The position numbers and the translations under genes were made by a program. Source: Acidobacteriota bacterium (GTDB lineage Bacteria > Acidobacteriota > Aminicenantia > UBA2199). Taken from it: 33,651 nt of DNA. The notes under the pieces are model-generated. The model was not told the DNA's origin, made no database searches, and saw only the letters and a list, made by a program, of their open reading frames with translations. Where the stretch lies: the NCBI GenBank assembly GCA_025456205.1, contig JALOLA010000040.1:1-33651 (forward strand). The letters run 5' to 3'. Positions 1-8,308 of the stretch are shown here, in pieces (position 1 is the stretch's first letter; each line of letters starts with the position of its first letter).

Positions 1-1
1 C

Positions 2-265
2 ATCGCCCTGGCCAAGGACGGCTTCCAGTTCGACCTGGCCTATCTCGACCCGCCCTACGCCATGCTGGAGTACGCCAACCCGCTCAAGGTCATCCACAAA
101 CGCGGCGTGCTCAAGCCGGACGGCATGATCGTCCTGGAGCGGCCGGAGCGCATCCGTTTCGAGTCGCCCTATTTCACCAGGGTACGCAGCCAGCACATCG
201 GCCGCGAATGCCTGGATTTCTTCAGGTACGGCGATCCCGCGGCGGGAGCGAGCCCTCCACCCTGA
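2..265 (+). CDS. rsmD: 16S rRNA (guanine-N2)-methyltransferase RsmD, C-terminal part (5' end outside window)
   Basis: This open frame enters from the left edge and ends at TGA 263-265, giving the last 87 residues of a protein. It contains the N6/N2-methyltransferase catalytic motif DPPY (about residues 19-22 of the visible part), preceded by a hydrophobic strand (FDLAYL) and followed by a 'LKPDGMIVLE' strand-turn that is typical of RsmD. RsmD methylates G966 of 16S rRNA in the small-subunit head using S-adenosylmethionine. The family C-terminus normally ends soon after the segment corresponding to 'ECLDFFRYG', so the 3' end looks complete apart from a short Pro/Ala-rich tail. The SAM-binding N-terminal half is not visible. 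Another DPPY methyltransferase is possible but less likely given the spacing of motifs. Confidence 0.8.
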   Translation: MALAKDGFQFDLAYLDPPYAMLEYANPLKVIHKRGVLKPDGMIVLERPERIRFESPYFTRVRSQHIGRECLDFFRYGDPAAGASPPP

Positions 266-297
266 GTCTGCCGCCGGCGGTGGCGGCGGGAGGAATC

Positions 298-1797
298 ATG
301 ATGCAATTGTGGAATCGACGCACCGGCGGTCGCGTGTTCTCCTGTTCGGCGGCGGCGCTGCTGGGCCTGCTGTTGATCTCCTGTTCCCGCGACCCGGAGT
401 TTCCCGCCCGTGTCGAGGCCTGGGACAACGACTACCCGGCCTATGCCGACGAGCAGGCGCTCCTGGACGAAGCGTTCCGCATCGACATCGCGGCCCTGGA
501 TGTCACCCTGACCTATCATCCGCAGGACGCCGCCGTCGACGGCCTGGCGCGGATGCGCTTCCGCATGCGGCCGGGGCAGAGGCGGCCGCGCATCCATTTC
601 GACCCCGCCTGCCGCGGCCCGGTCATCACCGGCTGGCGGCTGGACGGCAGGGAGCGGGAGGTGCCGGAGGCCGCCTACCGCGTGGTCGACGTCGCCGGCA
701 GCACCCAGCAGGCCCTGGAGTTCGTCGAGGATGTCGATCCCGCCGGCGAGCATGAGCTGGTCGTCACCTATCGCCTGGCCCTGGCGCCCGGCTACCCGCG
801 CTTCACCTCACAGGTCCATGACCTGAAGGGCAGCGGCAACGAGGAGTGGTTCCCCACGCTGAACACGCCGCACGAGCTGGCGCGCCACCGCCTCACCTTG
901 CGCGTGGCCGGCGCCGTTCCCTACCGCTGCCTGGGATCGGGAAAGGTCGAGAGGACGGGGAGCGCGGCCTGGCAGGAATGGGTCCTCGACACCGAACGCG
1001 AGGTGGCCTCCTACACCCTGATGTTCGTCCTGCTCCCCGAGGCCGACACGCTGCTGCGCGAAGGGGTGATCGCCGGCATCCCGGTGCGCATGGCCGCCTT
1101 CGCCGGCGGAGCGGCCATCGACCTGGCCTGGGCGGAGCTGGAGTCCTGGCTGCCGCAGCTGGTCGCCGAGATCGGCCCCTTTCCCATGCCGCGCGGCCTG
1201 AGCGTCTTCCTGACCAGCGGCGGCGGCGGCATGGAATACTTCGGCGGCACCATCTCCTCGGCCTCGGCCCTGAGCCACGAGGTGTTCCACATGTACTTCG
1301 CCTGCAGCGCCGTGGCGCGCACCTACCGCGATTCCTGGCTCGACGAGGCCATCACCTCCTGGTACGACCGCACCTATCCCGATTACCTGGTGCCGATCGC
1401 CGCCGGCTATCGCTCCAACATGGTCAGCGGCCGCTCGCCGGTCGCCGTCGGCTTTGATGTCCGCGCCTACTACCAGGGCACGCAGATCATAGAGACTATG
1501 GCCCGGCTCCTGGGCGGGCGCGGCGCCATGACCGCTTTTCTGAGCGATGTTCATCGCCGGCACGCCTTCGCGCCGTTCTCCACCATGGACCTGGCCGGGT
1601 ATTTCCGGCAATACTCCGGGATCGACCTGAGCCGAGAGTTCCGCGAATGGCTCTATGATGGGCAGGGAGATGCTGCGGCCGTCCTGCCCGTTCCCTGCGG
1701 CTTTGAATATCCGCCCGACCTGACCCCTCCCGAGGAGATCCTGCGCCGCTACGGCCTCGAGCGGCCTCGGCCCGGTCGCGCCGGAGGCGAACGATGA
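298..1797 (+). CDS. M1-type (gluzincin) metallopeptidase, lipoprotein
   Basis: A 499-residue protein. The start at 298 is chosen because GGAGG lies at 289-293; an open frame extends upstream but has no ribosome site. Residues 1-27 form a lipoprotein signal with lipobox L-I-S-C, so the mature protein is probably anchored to a membrane. The zinc site is clear: HEVFH at residues 327-331 followed 18 residues later by E350 (HExxH-x18-E, the M1 spacing). A GGGMEY motif about 18 residues upstream corresponds to the substrate-binding GAMEN loop. The N-terminal about 200 residues look like the beta-sandwich of M1 enzymes. The protein is shorter than classical aminopeptidase N (about 600-870 residues), so it lacks most of the C-terminal helical domain. 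Its stop overlaps the next start by ATGA, implying coupled translation. The peptidase class is well supported; the substrate is unknown. Confidence 0.85.
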   Translation: MMQLWNRRTGGRVFSCSAAALLGLLLISCSRDPEFPARVEAWDNDYPAYADEQALLDEAFRIDIAALDVTLTYHPQDAAVDGLARMRFRMRPGQRRPRIHFDPACRGPVITGWRLDGREREVPEAAYRVVDVAGSTQQALEFVEDVDPAGEHELVVTYRLALAPGYPRFTSQVHDLKGSGNEEWFPTLNTPHELARHRLTLRVAGAVPYRCLGSGKVERTGSAAWQEWVLDTEREVASYTLMFVLLPEADTLLREGVIAGIPVRMAAFAGGAAIDLAWAELESWLPQLVAEIGPFPMPRGLSVFLTSGGGGMEYFGGTISSASALSHEVFHMYFACSAVARTYRDSWLDEAITSWYDRTYPDYLVPIAAGYRSNMVSGRSPVAVGFDVRAYYQGTQIIETMARLLGGRGAMTAFLSDVHRRHAFAPFSTMDLAGYFRQYSGIDLSREFREWLYDGQGDAAAVLPVPCGFEYPPDLTPPEEILRRYGLERPRPGRAGGER

Positions 1798-2798
1798 GAA
1801 AACACGTCACCGTCTTCACCCTGCTTTTCCTGGCCACGGGCCTGGCGTTGGCCTCAGGCGGGCGGCCGCGAGGCTGGTTCGTCGCCGCTTCGGCTGCCTT
1901 CTCCTGGCTGGCCCCCGGCGACCTGAACGCCCGGGCCGAGGCCCAGCAGGCGATTACGGATTTCACCTACGAGGCGGGATACGAGGCGCAGCAGCGCCAG
2001 GCGGCCGGCACCTTCACCTACGCGCTGCAGGAGGCGGAGGGATCGGGACTGAAGGGAATCCGCGATGGCTTCCCCCTCACCCTGCGCGCCGGCCGCGTCA
2101 TCGGCCCGCGCGTCGCGGTCTTCGCCGGGCTGCAATTCCTCGGGCGCCGCCGCACCTCGATGCTGCGGCAGGAATACCAGGTCAGCGACCGGCGCCCCGA
2201 CCAGGTGACCCCCGCCGGGGACTACCGGGTCGAGATCGCCTATCCCGATTATTTCCTGGCCGCGCGGGCCTGGATCCCGCAGTTGGGAGTGACCATCGAC
2301 CTGGCGCAAAAAAAGAACTGGACGGCCGGTGTCAGCCTGGCCGCCGGCCCCATGTTCGCGTCGCTGCGCACCATCGAGGCGCAGCATTACAAAAAGACGG
2401 ATGCGGACGGCTACTGGACCGAGTCGCGATACGTTTACGACATGAAGGGCAAGGGCATCGGCGCCGCCGTGGAGGCGCTGGCCCGCCTGGCGCTGCCGCT
2501 CGGCCGGCGCCTCAGCCTGGACCTGGCGGCCGGCTACGCGCTGCGCATCGGCTCGCGCTTTTCCGGCCCCGGGTCCTATGAATACCGCTACCGCGACAGC
2601 AACGCCGCCCGCGACGGGGTGAGCTACTCCTGGGAAGACGGGGCGTGGCGCACGCGGCGCCTGGAGATCCAGCGCCAATGGGGCGAACTGGCCTACACCC
2701 TCTCCGGGAACGACCTGGCCGGCTTCGCGGACAGCGGCGAATTCCGCCTCGACCTCTCGGGCTGGCAGCTGGCGCTCGGGCTGACGCTGGCCTTGTAG
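1794..2798 (+). CDS. predicted secreted/outer-membrane beta-barrel-like protein
   Basis: A 334-residue protein translationally coupled to the M1 peptidase (ATGA overlap at 1794-1797). It begins with a typical signal peptide (basic MRKH, hydrophobic core about residues 5-19, cleavage near ALASGG). The rest has many alternating polar/hydrophobic strands rich in Tyr, Arg and Asp. The final segment ends with alternating hydrophobic residues (GWQLALGLTLAL), which suits a last transmembrane beta-strand. I see no enzymatic motif. The partnership with a lipoprotein peptidase suggests an envelope role, but no function can be named. Confidence 0.6.
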   Translation: MRKHVTVFTLLFLATGLALASGGRPRGWFVAASAAFSWLAPGDLNARAEAQQAITDFTYEAGYEAQQRQAAGTFTYALQEAEGSGLKGIRDGFPLTLRAGRVIGPRVAVFAGLQFLGRRRTSMLRQEYQVSDRRPDQVTPAGDYRVEIAYPDYFLAARAWIPQLGVTIDLAQKKNWTAGVSLAAGPMFASLRTIEAQHYKKTDADGYWTESRYVYDMKGKGIGAAVEALARLALPLGRRLSLDLAAGYALRIGSRFSGPGSYEYRYRDSNAARDGVSYSWEDGAWRTRRLEIQRQWGELAYTLSGNDLAGFADSGEFRLDLSGWQLALGLTLAL

Positions 2799-2826
2799 CC
2801 GGCATGGGTCGGCGCCGGGCGGGCGG

Positions 2827-2855
2827 TTGAAGTCCGGGCGGATCTCCATTACAAT
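2827..2855 (+). promoter_or_regulatory. sigma-70-type promoter of the first epimerase gene; predicts leaderless mRNA
   Basis: A -35 box TTGAAG (2827-2832) and a -10 box TACAAT (2850-2855) are separated by 17 bp. Only 6 nt separate the -10 box from ATG 2862, so the expected +1 is the A of that ATG. There is no Shine-Dalgarno sequence. This decides against the GTG at 2856. Confidence 0.6.
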
Positions 2856-2861
2856 GTGGGC

Positions 2862-3896
2862 ATGGTAGAGATCGAGCTGCGCGCACATCATGACGATGAC
2901 CCCGGCCTGAGGAACAAGACCATCCTGGTGACCGGGGCGGCCGGGTTCATCGGCAGCCATCTCGTGCGCGAGCTGCGGCGTCGCTGCGACCGGGTGATCT
3001 GCCTGGTCCGGCCGGGCGAGGACATTTCCCGGATCGCCGACCTGGGTTGCCGAATCCACTATGGTGACCTGCTGGACACATCGACCCTCACTGGCGCCGT
3101 CGGCGGCGTCGATACCATCTTTCACCTTGCGGCCGTGATGGGCGGCGTGTCGCCCGAGAGGCTTTTCCAGGTGAATTTTCAGGGGACAAAGAACCTCGTC
3201 GAGGCCTGTCGCGAGCAGGGCGTGGTGCCGGAGCGCTTCATCTTCGCTTCCAGCGTGACGGTCATGGGGCCTTCGGGGAAAGATCGTTTGTTGAATGAGG
3301 ACGCGCCCTGCCGGCCGTTGAGCGTCTATGGCAAGAGCAAGCTGGCGGCCGAGGAATTCCTGGCTTCCAGGGAGAACACCCTGCCCTACACGATCATCCG
3401 CCTGCCCGTGGTATACGGCCCCGGGAGCGACGGCGGCCTGTATATTTTTTTCAAGCTCATGAGCAAGGGGCTGCAGGTGAATGTCGGCACGCTGGAGGCG
3501 ACGGTCTGTTTCGTCTGGGACGTGGTCCAGGGCATGATCGCCGCCGCCGGGTGCCCGCGGACGCGCGGGGAAACCTATATCCTGGGGGAGGAGAAATCCT
3601 ATCAGCTGAGGCAGATCTACCAGACGATCGCCGCGATCCTGGGCAGGCGCACCATCACTCTGCCCTTGCCCTATTTCGTGCTGCACGTGCTCTCGTTTTT
3701 CGTGGAGATCCATTCCAGGCTGACCAGGTCCATCCCGGTCATGACCCGGGAGGAGCTCACCATGTACCTGAAGAACCATTACTGGAAGTACGACACCCGC
3801 AAGGCGCGCCGGGACTTCGGCTTTCAAAGCCGCTATCCGTTCGCCGAGGGCGCGGGAATCACCATCGACTGGTACCGGAAGAATGGCTACATGTGA
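2862..3896 (+). CDS. NAD-dependent epimerase/dehydratase-like protein (extended SDR), copy 1
   Basis: A 344-residue extended short-chain dehydrogenase/reductase. The nucleotide-binding glycine motif GAAGFIG is at residues 25-31. A serine-bearing strand (FIFASSVTVMG) precedes the catalytic pair YGKSK (Y156, K160). The substrate half includes VVYGPGSDGG, and the C-terminus carries a KYDTRKARRDFGF segment, common in 3-beta-HSD-like and sugar epimerase-like members. The start at ATG 2862 follows from the promoter just upstream. The gene is followed 30 bp later by a paralogue with the same motif order, so the two were probably duplicated in place. Substrate is unknown: sugar nucleotide, sterol/hopanoid-like and flavonoid-like reductases share this fold. 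Confidence 0.85.
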   Translation: MVEIELRAHHDDDPGLRNKTILVTGAAGFIGSHLVRELRRRCDRVICLVRPGEDISRIADLGCRIHYGDLLDTSTLTGAVGGVDTIFHLAAVMGGVSPERLFQVNFQGTKNLVEACREQGVVPERFIFASSVTVMGPSGKDRLLNEDAPCRPLSVYGKSKLAAEEFLASRENTLPYTIIRLPVVYGPGSDGGLYIFFKLMSKGLQVNVGTLEATVCFVWDVVQGMIAAAGCPRTRGETYILGEEKSYQLRQIYQTIAAILGRRTITLPLPYFVLHVLSFFVEIHSRLTRSIPVMTREELTMYLKNHYWKYDTRKARRDFGFQSRYPFAEGAGITIDWYRKNGYM

Positions 3897-3926
3897 TCGC
3901 GGTCTCCTCTGGCGGCGCCGGGAAAA

Positions 3927-4904
3927 ATGAAGGCCCTGGTCACCGGCAGCAGCGGCTTTATCGGCAGCCACCTGGTGCGCCACCTGCTGCAGCGCGGCTA
4001 CGATGTCTCCTGCCTGGTCCGCGCCGACAGCCGGCCTGGCGTTCTGTCGGGGCTTCCGGTCACGCTCGTCAGCGGCAGTTATTTCGACCTGGAGTCCCTG
4101 CGCCGGGCCGTGCGCGGCATGGATTATGTTTTTCATGCCGGGGCCGTGCTGAGCGCTCCCGATTGGCCCGGTTACTTCAAGACCAACGTGGAGGGCACGG
4201 CCAACATCCTGGAGGCCTGCGCCCAGGCCAATCCCGGCCTGCGGAAATTTGTCCATGTTTCGAGCATTTCCGCCGCCGGGCCGGCGCTGGACCGCAAGCC
4301 GCTGGTGGAAACGGATGAGTGCCGGCCGGTATCGCTGTACGGGCAAAGCAAGCGCCAGGCCGAGTTGGCGGCGACGGCATTTTTCAGCAGGCTGCCGGTC
4401 GTGATCGTGCGGCCGCCGAACGTGCTGGGCGCCGGGCAGCGGGAGCTGCTCGCCGTCATGACGCTGCTCCGGCGCCGCATCGTCCCCTTGATCGGCCGCC
4501 TGGAGAAGCAGACGAGCATCTGCTTCGTGCAGGACCTGGTCCGGGCGCTGGTCCTGGCCGCGGAGCATGACCGGGCCGGCGGCAGGACCTATTTCGTGGC
4601 GGCGGACGAAGCCTATTCATGGCGCGAGATCATGGCCGAGCTGCTCCGGGCCCTGGACATGAAATTCGTCCTGAAGATACCCCATGCGCTGCTGCTGGGC
4701 GTGGCCCTTGTTTCCGAGGCCGTTGCCAGGCTGAGCGGCAAACCGCCCCTGGTCACGCGCAGCGACCTGCGCAGCGCCCGCGGCAATTTCTGGCTCTGCG
4801 ACGCGAGCCGGATCCGCGCTGAGCTCGGCTTCCGCACCGAGGTGGAATTCACCGCGGGGATACTCGATATCGTGCGGCAGTTCCGGGCCGGCGCCAATGA
4901 TTGA
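3927..4904 (+). CDS. NAD-dependent epimerase/dehydratase-like protein (extended SDR), copy 2
   Basis: A 325-residue extended SDR, paralogous to the preceding gene. The GSSGFIG dinucleotide-binding motif is at residues 7-13 and the catalytic YGQSK at Y138/K142. Both copies share the 'ICFV.D.V' strand mid-protein and the C-terminal 'DASRIRAELGF'-type segment, although overall identity looks moderate. It starts 30 bp after copy 1, so it is probably co-transcribed. I see no good -10 box in that gap. It converges with thiI, leaving only 27 bp between the two stop codons. The nearby glycosyltransferase operon makes a carbohydrate or lipid-glycan role plausible, but this is inference. Confidence 0.85.
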   Translation: MKALVTGSSGFIGSHLVRHLLQRGYDVSCLVRADSRPGVLSGLPVTLVSGSYFDLESLRRAVRGMDYVFHAGAVLSAPDWPGYFKTNVEGTANILEACAQANPGLRKFVHVSSISAAGPALDRKPLVETDECRPVSLYGQSKRQAELAATAFFSRLPVVIVRPPNVLGAGQRELLAVMTLLRRRIVPLIGRLEKQTSICFVQDLVRALVLAAEHDRAGGRTYFVAADEAYSWREIMAELLRALDMKFVLKIPHALLLGVALVSEAVARLSGKPPLVTRSDLRSARGNFWLCDASRIRAELGFRTEVEFTAGILDIVRQFRAGAND

Positions 4905-4931
4905 CCCAGAGGGACCGGCCGCGGCGCGGGA

Positions 4932-6056
4932 TTATTTCAGGCCCGTCCGCTCCAGGATCCGCAGCAGCCGCTCGCAGTCCACTCCGGTCTTGGGGTTGCG
5001 CGGCGTTGTGCAGCCCTCGCTGTTTGAGATCGAGATGTCGTAGGTGCCGATCTGCCGGGCCAGGGCCATGGTCTCGCCTTTCTCCCAGGCGATCAACGGG
5101 CTGTAGACCGGGAACTCGGCGGCGCTGCGCGAAGCGTAGAGGTTTTTCAGGGTCTGCGACGCCACCTGAGCCAGGTTGTCGCCGCTGATGACGCCCAGGG
5201 CCCCCTCGCGGCGGGCGATCTCCGAGGCCTTCTTGTGCATCAGGTACTTGCAGATGACGCAGACGTAGGGCTCATGGCGGCTGCCATAAAGCGAGGCGAG
5301 CTTGCCCAGGAAGAGGTCTTCGCGGGGGATGACGATCAGCTCGAGCTCCTGGCCGGCGGCGAACTCCTGCAGGCGGTCGCGCAGGCGCAGCACTTTCGCC
5401 GTTTCGCTCTCCGACACCGCGAAGTGCAGCAGCAGCGGCAGCACGCCGCGCTTCATCATCAGGAAGGTGGCCACCGGCGAGTCGATGCCGCCCGAGATCA
5501 GCGAGACCAGCCGGCCGGCGCTGCCCACCGGGAAGCCGCCGAAGCCGCGGATCTTTTCGCTGAACAGGTAGAAGTGGCGCTGGCCGATCTCGACGTGCAG
5601 CTCGAAATCCGGGTCCTTCAGGCGCACCGGCGTGCCGGTGTTCTCGGTGATGAGGGTGCCGATCTCCTTCTCGACTCCCATGGAGTCCGGGGAAAAATCC
5701 TTGGCGATGCGCTGGCAGGAGACCCGGAAGCTCCGCCGCAGGCGGATCTCGGGAAAGTAGCGGGCGGTCTCCGCCTTGAGCGCCTCGATGTCGCGCGGCA
5801 GCTCCAGCGCCGGGCTGTAGGAATAGACGCCCAGGACCATGCGCAGGTCGGGCACCCCCTCCGTGCCGCGGATGTAGATGCGGCCGCGCTCGACCGCGAT
5901 CCCGGCATAGGGGTGGCCGTGGCGGCCCATGAACCAGGCCAGGTCGTTCCTGAGCTTCTGTTCGAACTGGCTGCGGTTGCGCCCCTTGAGGCTGATCTCG
6001 CCGTAGCGGACGATGACGGCGTTTGCCCCCGGGCGCGGGACTTCCGGGACGCTCAT
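4932..6056 (-). CDS. thiI: tRNA 4-thiouridine synthase ThiI (no rhodanese domain)
   Basis: A 374-residue protein. The start is placed at 6056 (MSVPEVPRPG...) because it forms an ATGA overlap with the upstream glycosyltransferase; the open frame continues further upstream but is antisense-like there. The N-terminal part (VRYGEISLKGRN) is the ferredoxin-like/THUMP entry typical of ThiI. The ATP-pyrophosphatase PP-loop SGGIDS is at residues 188-193. A GDNLAQVASQ signature at 292-301 and C266/C269 also match the family. Family role: adenylation of U8 in tRNA and transfer of persulfide sulfur to give s4U, sometimes also thiazole sulfur transfer. The C-terminal rhodanese domain of E. coli ThiI is absent, so this is the short form, for which the sulfur-relay cysteines must be internal or on a partner. 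Confidence 0.92.
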   Translation of the reverse strand: MSVPEVPRPGANAVIVRYGEISLKGRNRSQFEQKLRNDLAWFMGRHGHPYAGIAVERGRIYIRGTEGVPDLRMVLGVYSYSPALELPRDIEALKAETARYFPEIRLRRSFRVSCQRIAKDFSPDSMGVEKEIGTLITENTGTPVRLKDPDFELHVEIGQRHFYLFSEKIRGFGGFPVGSAGRLVSLISGGIDSPVATFLMMKRGVLPLLLHFAVSESETAKVLRLRDRLQEFAAGQELELIVIPREDLFLGKLASLYGSRHEPYVCVICKYLMHKKASEIARREGALGVISGDNLAQVASQTLKNLYASRSAAEFPVYSPLIAWEKGETMALARQIGTYDISISNSEGCTTPRNPKTGVDCERLLRILERTGLK

Positions 6057-7126
6057 GGCCGCGGTTCGGGCTGGGCGCCCAGGAACTCGAGCAGGATCGC
6101 GCCGGTGCGCCGCCGGCGGTACTTCTCCAGCGCCCGCCCCTGGCCGGCCAGGATGGCGGCGCTCAGCTCCGGCCGGGAGAGGATCTCGTGGCACAGGGCG
6201 GCCAGGCGCAGCGGGTCCTTCTGGCGGACCAGCATGCCGCCGCCGTTCAGGGTCTCGGCCACGGCACCGGCGTCGAAGGCCACCACCGGGATGCCGAGGT
6301 GGAAGCACTCCAGCACCGGGGCGCAGAAGCCCTCGTGCTCGCTCATGTGCAGGTAGAGGTGGGACAGCTTGGCGTAGGAGACCACTTCGGCCAGCGGGAT
6401 GTGGCCGCTGAAGAGGACGTCGCGGGTCCCCAGCGCGGCCACCAGTCCCTGCAGGGCCGAGACGTAGCGCTCGAAGCCGCGGTATTCGCCGACGAGGAAA
6501 AGGCGGGAAGCGGGGTTGAAGTAGCGCTGGTAGTGGTGGAAGACGCGGATGACGTCCTCGATCTTCTTGTTGGGTATGATGCGGCCGATATAGAGGAGGT
6601 TGGCCTTGCCGTCGTCAAAGAGCGAGCGGAACACCGGCAGCACCGGCAGGTCGAACTTGGCGAAATCCATGACCAGGGGCAGGACCCCGGTGCGGCGGAA
6701 GCCGGCCTCCACCAGCTCGCGGCGGTTGTATTCCGAGTCGCCCAGGGCCAGGTCGACCTGGTCGGCCAGGCTCCTCAGCTCCAGCCGCCCCTTGAAGCAG
6801 TCCTTGGCCAGGATGCGGTGATAGTCCAGGAAAAAGTGGTGCGGCGTGATGTTGTGGTAGATGATGACCTTGCGGTCGCTCAGGCGCAGGAACTTCTTGG
6901 TCACCGGCGAGCCGATGGAAAAATGAAAAATGACCGTGTTGCCGGCTCCGGCCAAGCGGTCGTAGTCGAGATAGTTGCGCACCTGGTGGGCGTAGCGCGG
7001 GTGAAAATGCTTGGTGAAGATCTCGGAGCCGATGCCCTGGGCGCGCAGGAAGTCGCGGATCTCCAGGGCCTCGTTGCCGATGGCGTCGCCGTAGGAATAG
7101 GAGGTGAGGAACTGGTGGACGTTCAT
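6053..7126 (-). CDS. family 4 glycosyltransferase (GT-B fold)
   Basis: A 357-residue protein, the middle gene of a three-gene overlapping operon. Its start codon directly abuts the stop of the upstream coiled-coil gene, and its stop overlaps thiI by 4 nt. The C-terminal half carries the GT4 signatures: LLYIGRIIPNKKIEDVI (about residues 177-193) and the nucleotide-sugar-binding EX7E motif (E265 and E273, within SEHEGFCAPVLE). This is followed by GIPVVAFDAGAVAETL. No membrane segment or signal is seen, so it probably acts on the cytoplasmic side of the inner membrane on a lipid-linked acceptor. Mannosyl/rhamnosyl transferases of O-antigen clusters share these features. Donor and acceptor cannot be read from sequence. 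Confidence 0.88.
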   Translation of the reverse strand: MNVHQFLTSYSYGDAIGNEALEIRDFLRAQGIGSEIFTKHFHPRYAHQVRNYLDYDRLAGAGNTVIFHFSIGSPVTKKFLRLSDRKVIIYHNITPHHFFLDYHRILAKDCFKGRLELRSLADQVDLALGDSEYNRRELVEAGFRRTGVLPLVMDFAKFDLPVLPVFRSLFDDGKANLLYIGRIIPNKKIEDVIRVFHHYQRYFNPASRLFLVGEYRGFERYVSALQGLVAALGTRDVLFSGHIPLAEVVSYAKLSHLYLHMSEHEGFCAPVLECFHLGIPVVAFDAGAVAETLNGGGMLVRQKDPLRLAALCHEILSRPELSAAILAGQGRALEKYRRRRTGAILLEFLGAQPEPRP

Positions 7127-7684
7127 TTAGGATGGCAGCTTCTTCTCCAAAGCCCGCTGGCGGTTCTCCAGGAATTCGACCTTGTCCTCGAGGATGCGCA
7201 GGCGCGTCTTGAGCAGCTCCTCCTCGGTCTTCAGCTTCGTGGCCTCGACGATCAGGTTATGCGCGGCGTTGTGCAGCAGGCGGATGTATTCGCTGCTCTG
7301 CAGCACGATGGGCACTTTTTTCTGCAGGTCGAGGATGTTCGTCTTCAGCTCGACGTACATGGGGCGGTTCATGAAGCGCAGCAGGGGCGACAGCAGGCGG
7401 CGCACCTTCTTCAGGACGGCCTTGGCCGGTCCCGTCTCCTGCATGGCCTCCTGCAGCTGCTCCGGGGCGGCCATGTTCTCGGCGAAGCCGGGATACAGGA
7501 CGGGCTCGTAGATATGGGGGATATCGAGAAAATCGGGGAGGGGCTGCAGCTCCATCTCGGAGATCTCGTCGATCTCGCTCTGCTTCAGCAGCCCCGCGTC
7601 CTTCTTTTCCTGGATCTTTTTCTGGATGGCGGCCATGATCTCGTCGACGTCGATCTCGGCCGCGGCCTGGATGAAAGGTTCCAT
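7127..7684 (-). CDS. coiled-coil protein of a glycosyltransferase operon, function unknown
   Basis: A 185-residue protein. The start at 7684 is set by a strong GGAGGT ribosome site a few bases upstream. The N-terminal segment (IDVDEIMAAIQKKI, about residues 10-23) resembles a short helix often seen at the N-terminus of polysaccharide-cluster methyltransferases and glycosyltransferases, here without a following catalytic domain. Residues about 145-183 are rich in Lys/Glu/Leu with heptad spacing and probably form a coiled coil. No catalytic motif is visible. Direct abutment with the glycosyltransferase suggests the proteins work together, perhaps as scaffold or length control, but that is speculation. 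Confidence 0.6.
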   Translation of the reverse strand: MEPFIQAAAEIDVDEIMAAIQKKIQEKKDAGLLKQSEIDEISEMELQPLPDFLDIPHIYEPVLYPGFAENMAAPEQLQEAMQETGPAKAVLKKVRRLLSPLLRFMNRPMYVELKTNILDLQKKVPIVLQSSEYIRLLHNAAHNLIVEATKLKTEEELLKTRLRILEDKVEFLENRQRALEKKLPS

Positions 7685-7706
7685 GAAGGCACCTCCTGCG
7701 CCGTTG

Positions 7707-7735
7707 ATTATACAGGAAGCGCCGGGGCTCCACAA
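7707..7735 (-). promoter_or_regulatory. promoter of the coiled-coil/glycosyltransferase/thiI operon
   Basis: On the minus strand, a -35 box TTGTGG (7730-7735) and a perfect -10 box TATAAT (7707-7712) are spaced by 17 bp. The expected transcript starts near 7700 and has a short leader containing the GGAGGT site. Confidence 0.6.
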
Positions 7736-7853
7736 GGGCGTCATGCCGGGCGGCGGAGCCTTGTCCAGAGAGGGTTTTCGGGGGGTCATCCCCGGAATAT
7801 CCTGTCATATCAAGGGTTTAAGGGAAAATAATTATTAAAACCCTCATTATGAC

Positions 7854-7882
7854 TTGACTTTTGAGTTTTCACACTCTAGAAT
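7854..7882 (+). promoter_or_regulatory. strong promoter of the HU gene
   Basis: TTGACT (7854-7859) and TAGAAT (7877-7882) are separated by 17 bp. An A/T-rich stretch directly upstream (about 7826-7852) could act as an UP element. The expected start near 7889 lies downstream of ATG 7886 and leaves a leader of about 12 nt containing GGAGG. Confidence 0.7.
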
Positions 7883-7900
7883 CCCATGCAGGAGGCAATG

Positions 7901-8173
7901 ATGAACAAAACCGAACTGGTGAAGGCGATCGCCGAAAATGCGAACCTGAAAGTGTCCGAGACGGAAAAAATGGTCAACGCGTTCCTGGATTCCGTGGCCA
8001 CCTGCCTGAAGAAAAAGAACAAAGTGACCCTGGTCGGCTTCGGGACCTTCGCCGTCGCCCACAGAAAGCAGAAGATGGGCATCAACCCCAAGACCGGCCA
8101 GAAGATCTCCATCAAAGCCAAGAACGTCCCCGTCTTCAGAGCCGGCAAGGCCCTGAAGGACAGAGTGAAATAA
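7901..8173 (+). CDS. HU/IHF-family DNA-binding protein
   Basis: A 90-residue protein of standard HU length. The start at 7901 is chosen over ATG 7886 and 7898 because GGAGG (7891-7895) is 5 nt upstream and the promoter start falls after 7886. It has the HU N-terminal helices (NKTELVKAIAE), the dimer-core GFGTF motif and the DNA-binding arm with NPKTG. It ends with the conserved P-x-F-x-AGKALK segment. HU dimers bind and bend DNA with low sequence specificity and compact the nucleoid. The single-gene transcription unit with a near-consensus promoter fits an abundant protein. HU versus IHF subunit cannot be separated with certainty; the arm sequence favours HU. Confidence 0.95.
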   Translation: MNKTELVKAIAENANLKVSETEKMVNAFLDSVATCLKKKNKVTLVGFGTFAVAHRKQKMGINPKTGQKISIKAKNVPVFRAGKALKDRVK

Positions 8174-8219
8174 AGCGGTCACCTGCCGACGGTCATCGGG
8201 AGAGGGGGCGACTCCACTC

Positions 8220-8236
8220 CGGGACGAGCGGTCCCG
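8220..8236. other. small hairpin in the convergent HU/secretin gap
   Basis: CGGGAC and GTCCCG form a 6-bp perfect stem with a 5-nt loop in the 135-bp gap between the two converging genes (8174-8308). No T-run follows on either strand, so it is at best a weak terminator or RNA-end structure. Confidence 0.35.
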
Positions 8237-8308
8237 CATCGGGTGGAGGGTTTCGCGACGAAATAAATCCAGGTCAATTCCCCACCGGGGGATTGGTCTG
8301 CCTGCAGT

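Noticed and set aside
2856-2861. GTG 2856 as the start of the first epimerase
   Set aside because: It falls between the -10 box and the expected +1; ATG 2862 coincides with the predicted transcript start.
1854-4568. Very long open frame on the minus strand opposite the outer-membrane and epimerase genes
   Set aside because: It is an antisense shadow caused by G/C-ending codons; it has low-complexity Gly/Ala/Arg/Asp/His/Gln composition, no motif and no ribosome site, while the plus strand has clear genes.
7886-7900. ATG 7886 as the HU start
   Set aside because: It lies upstream of the ribosome site GGAGG and probably upstream of the transcript start; ATG 7901 gives the standard 90-residue HU.
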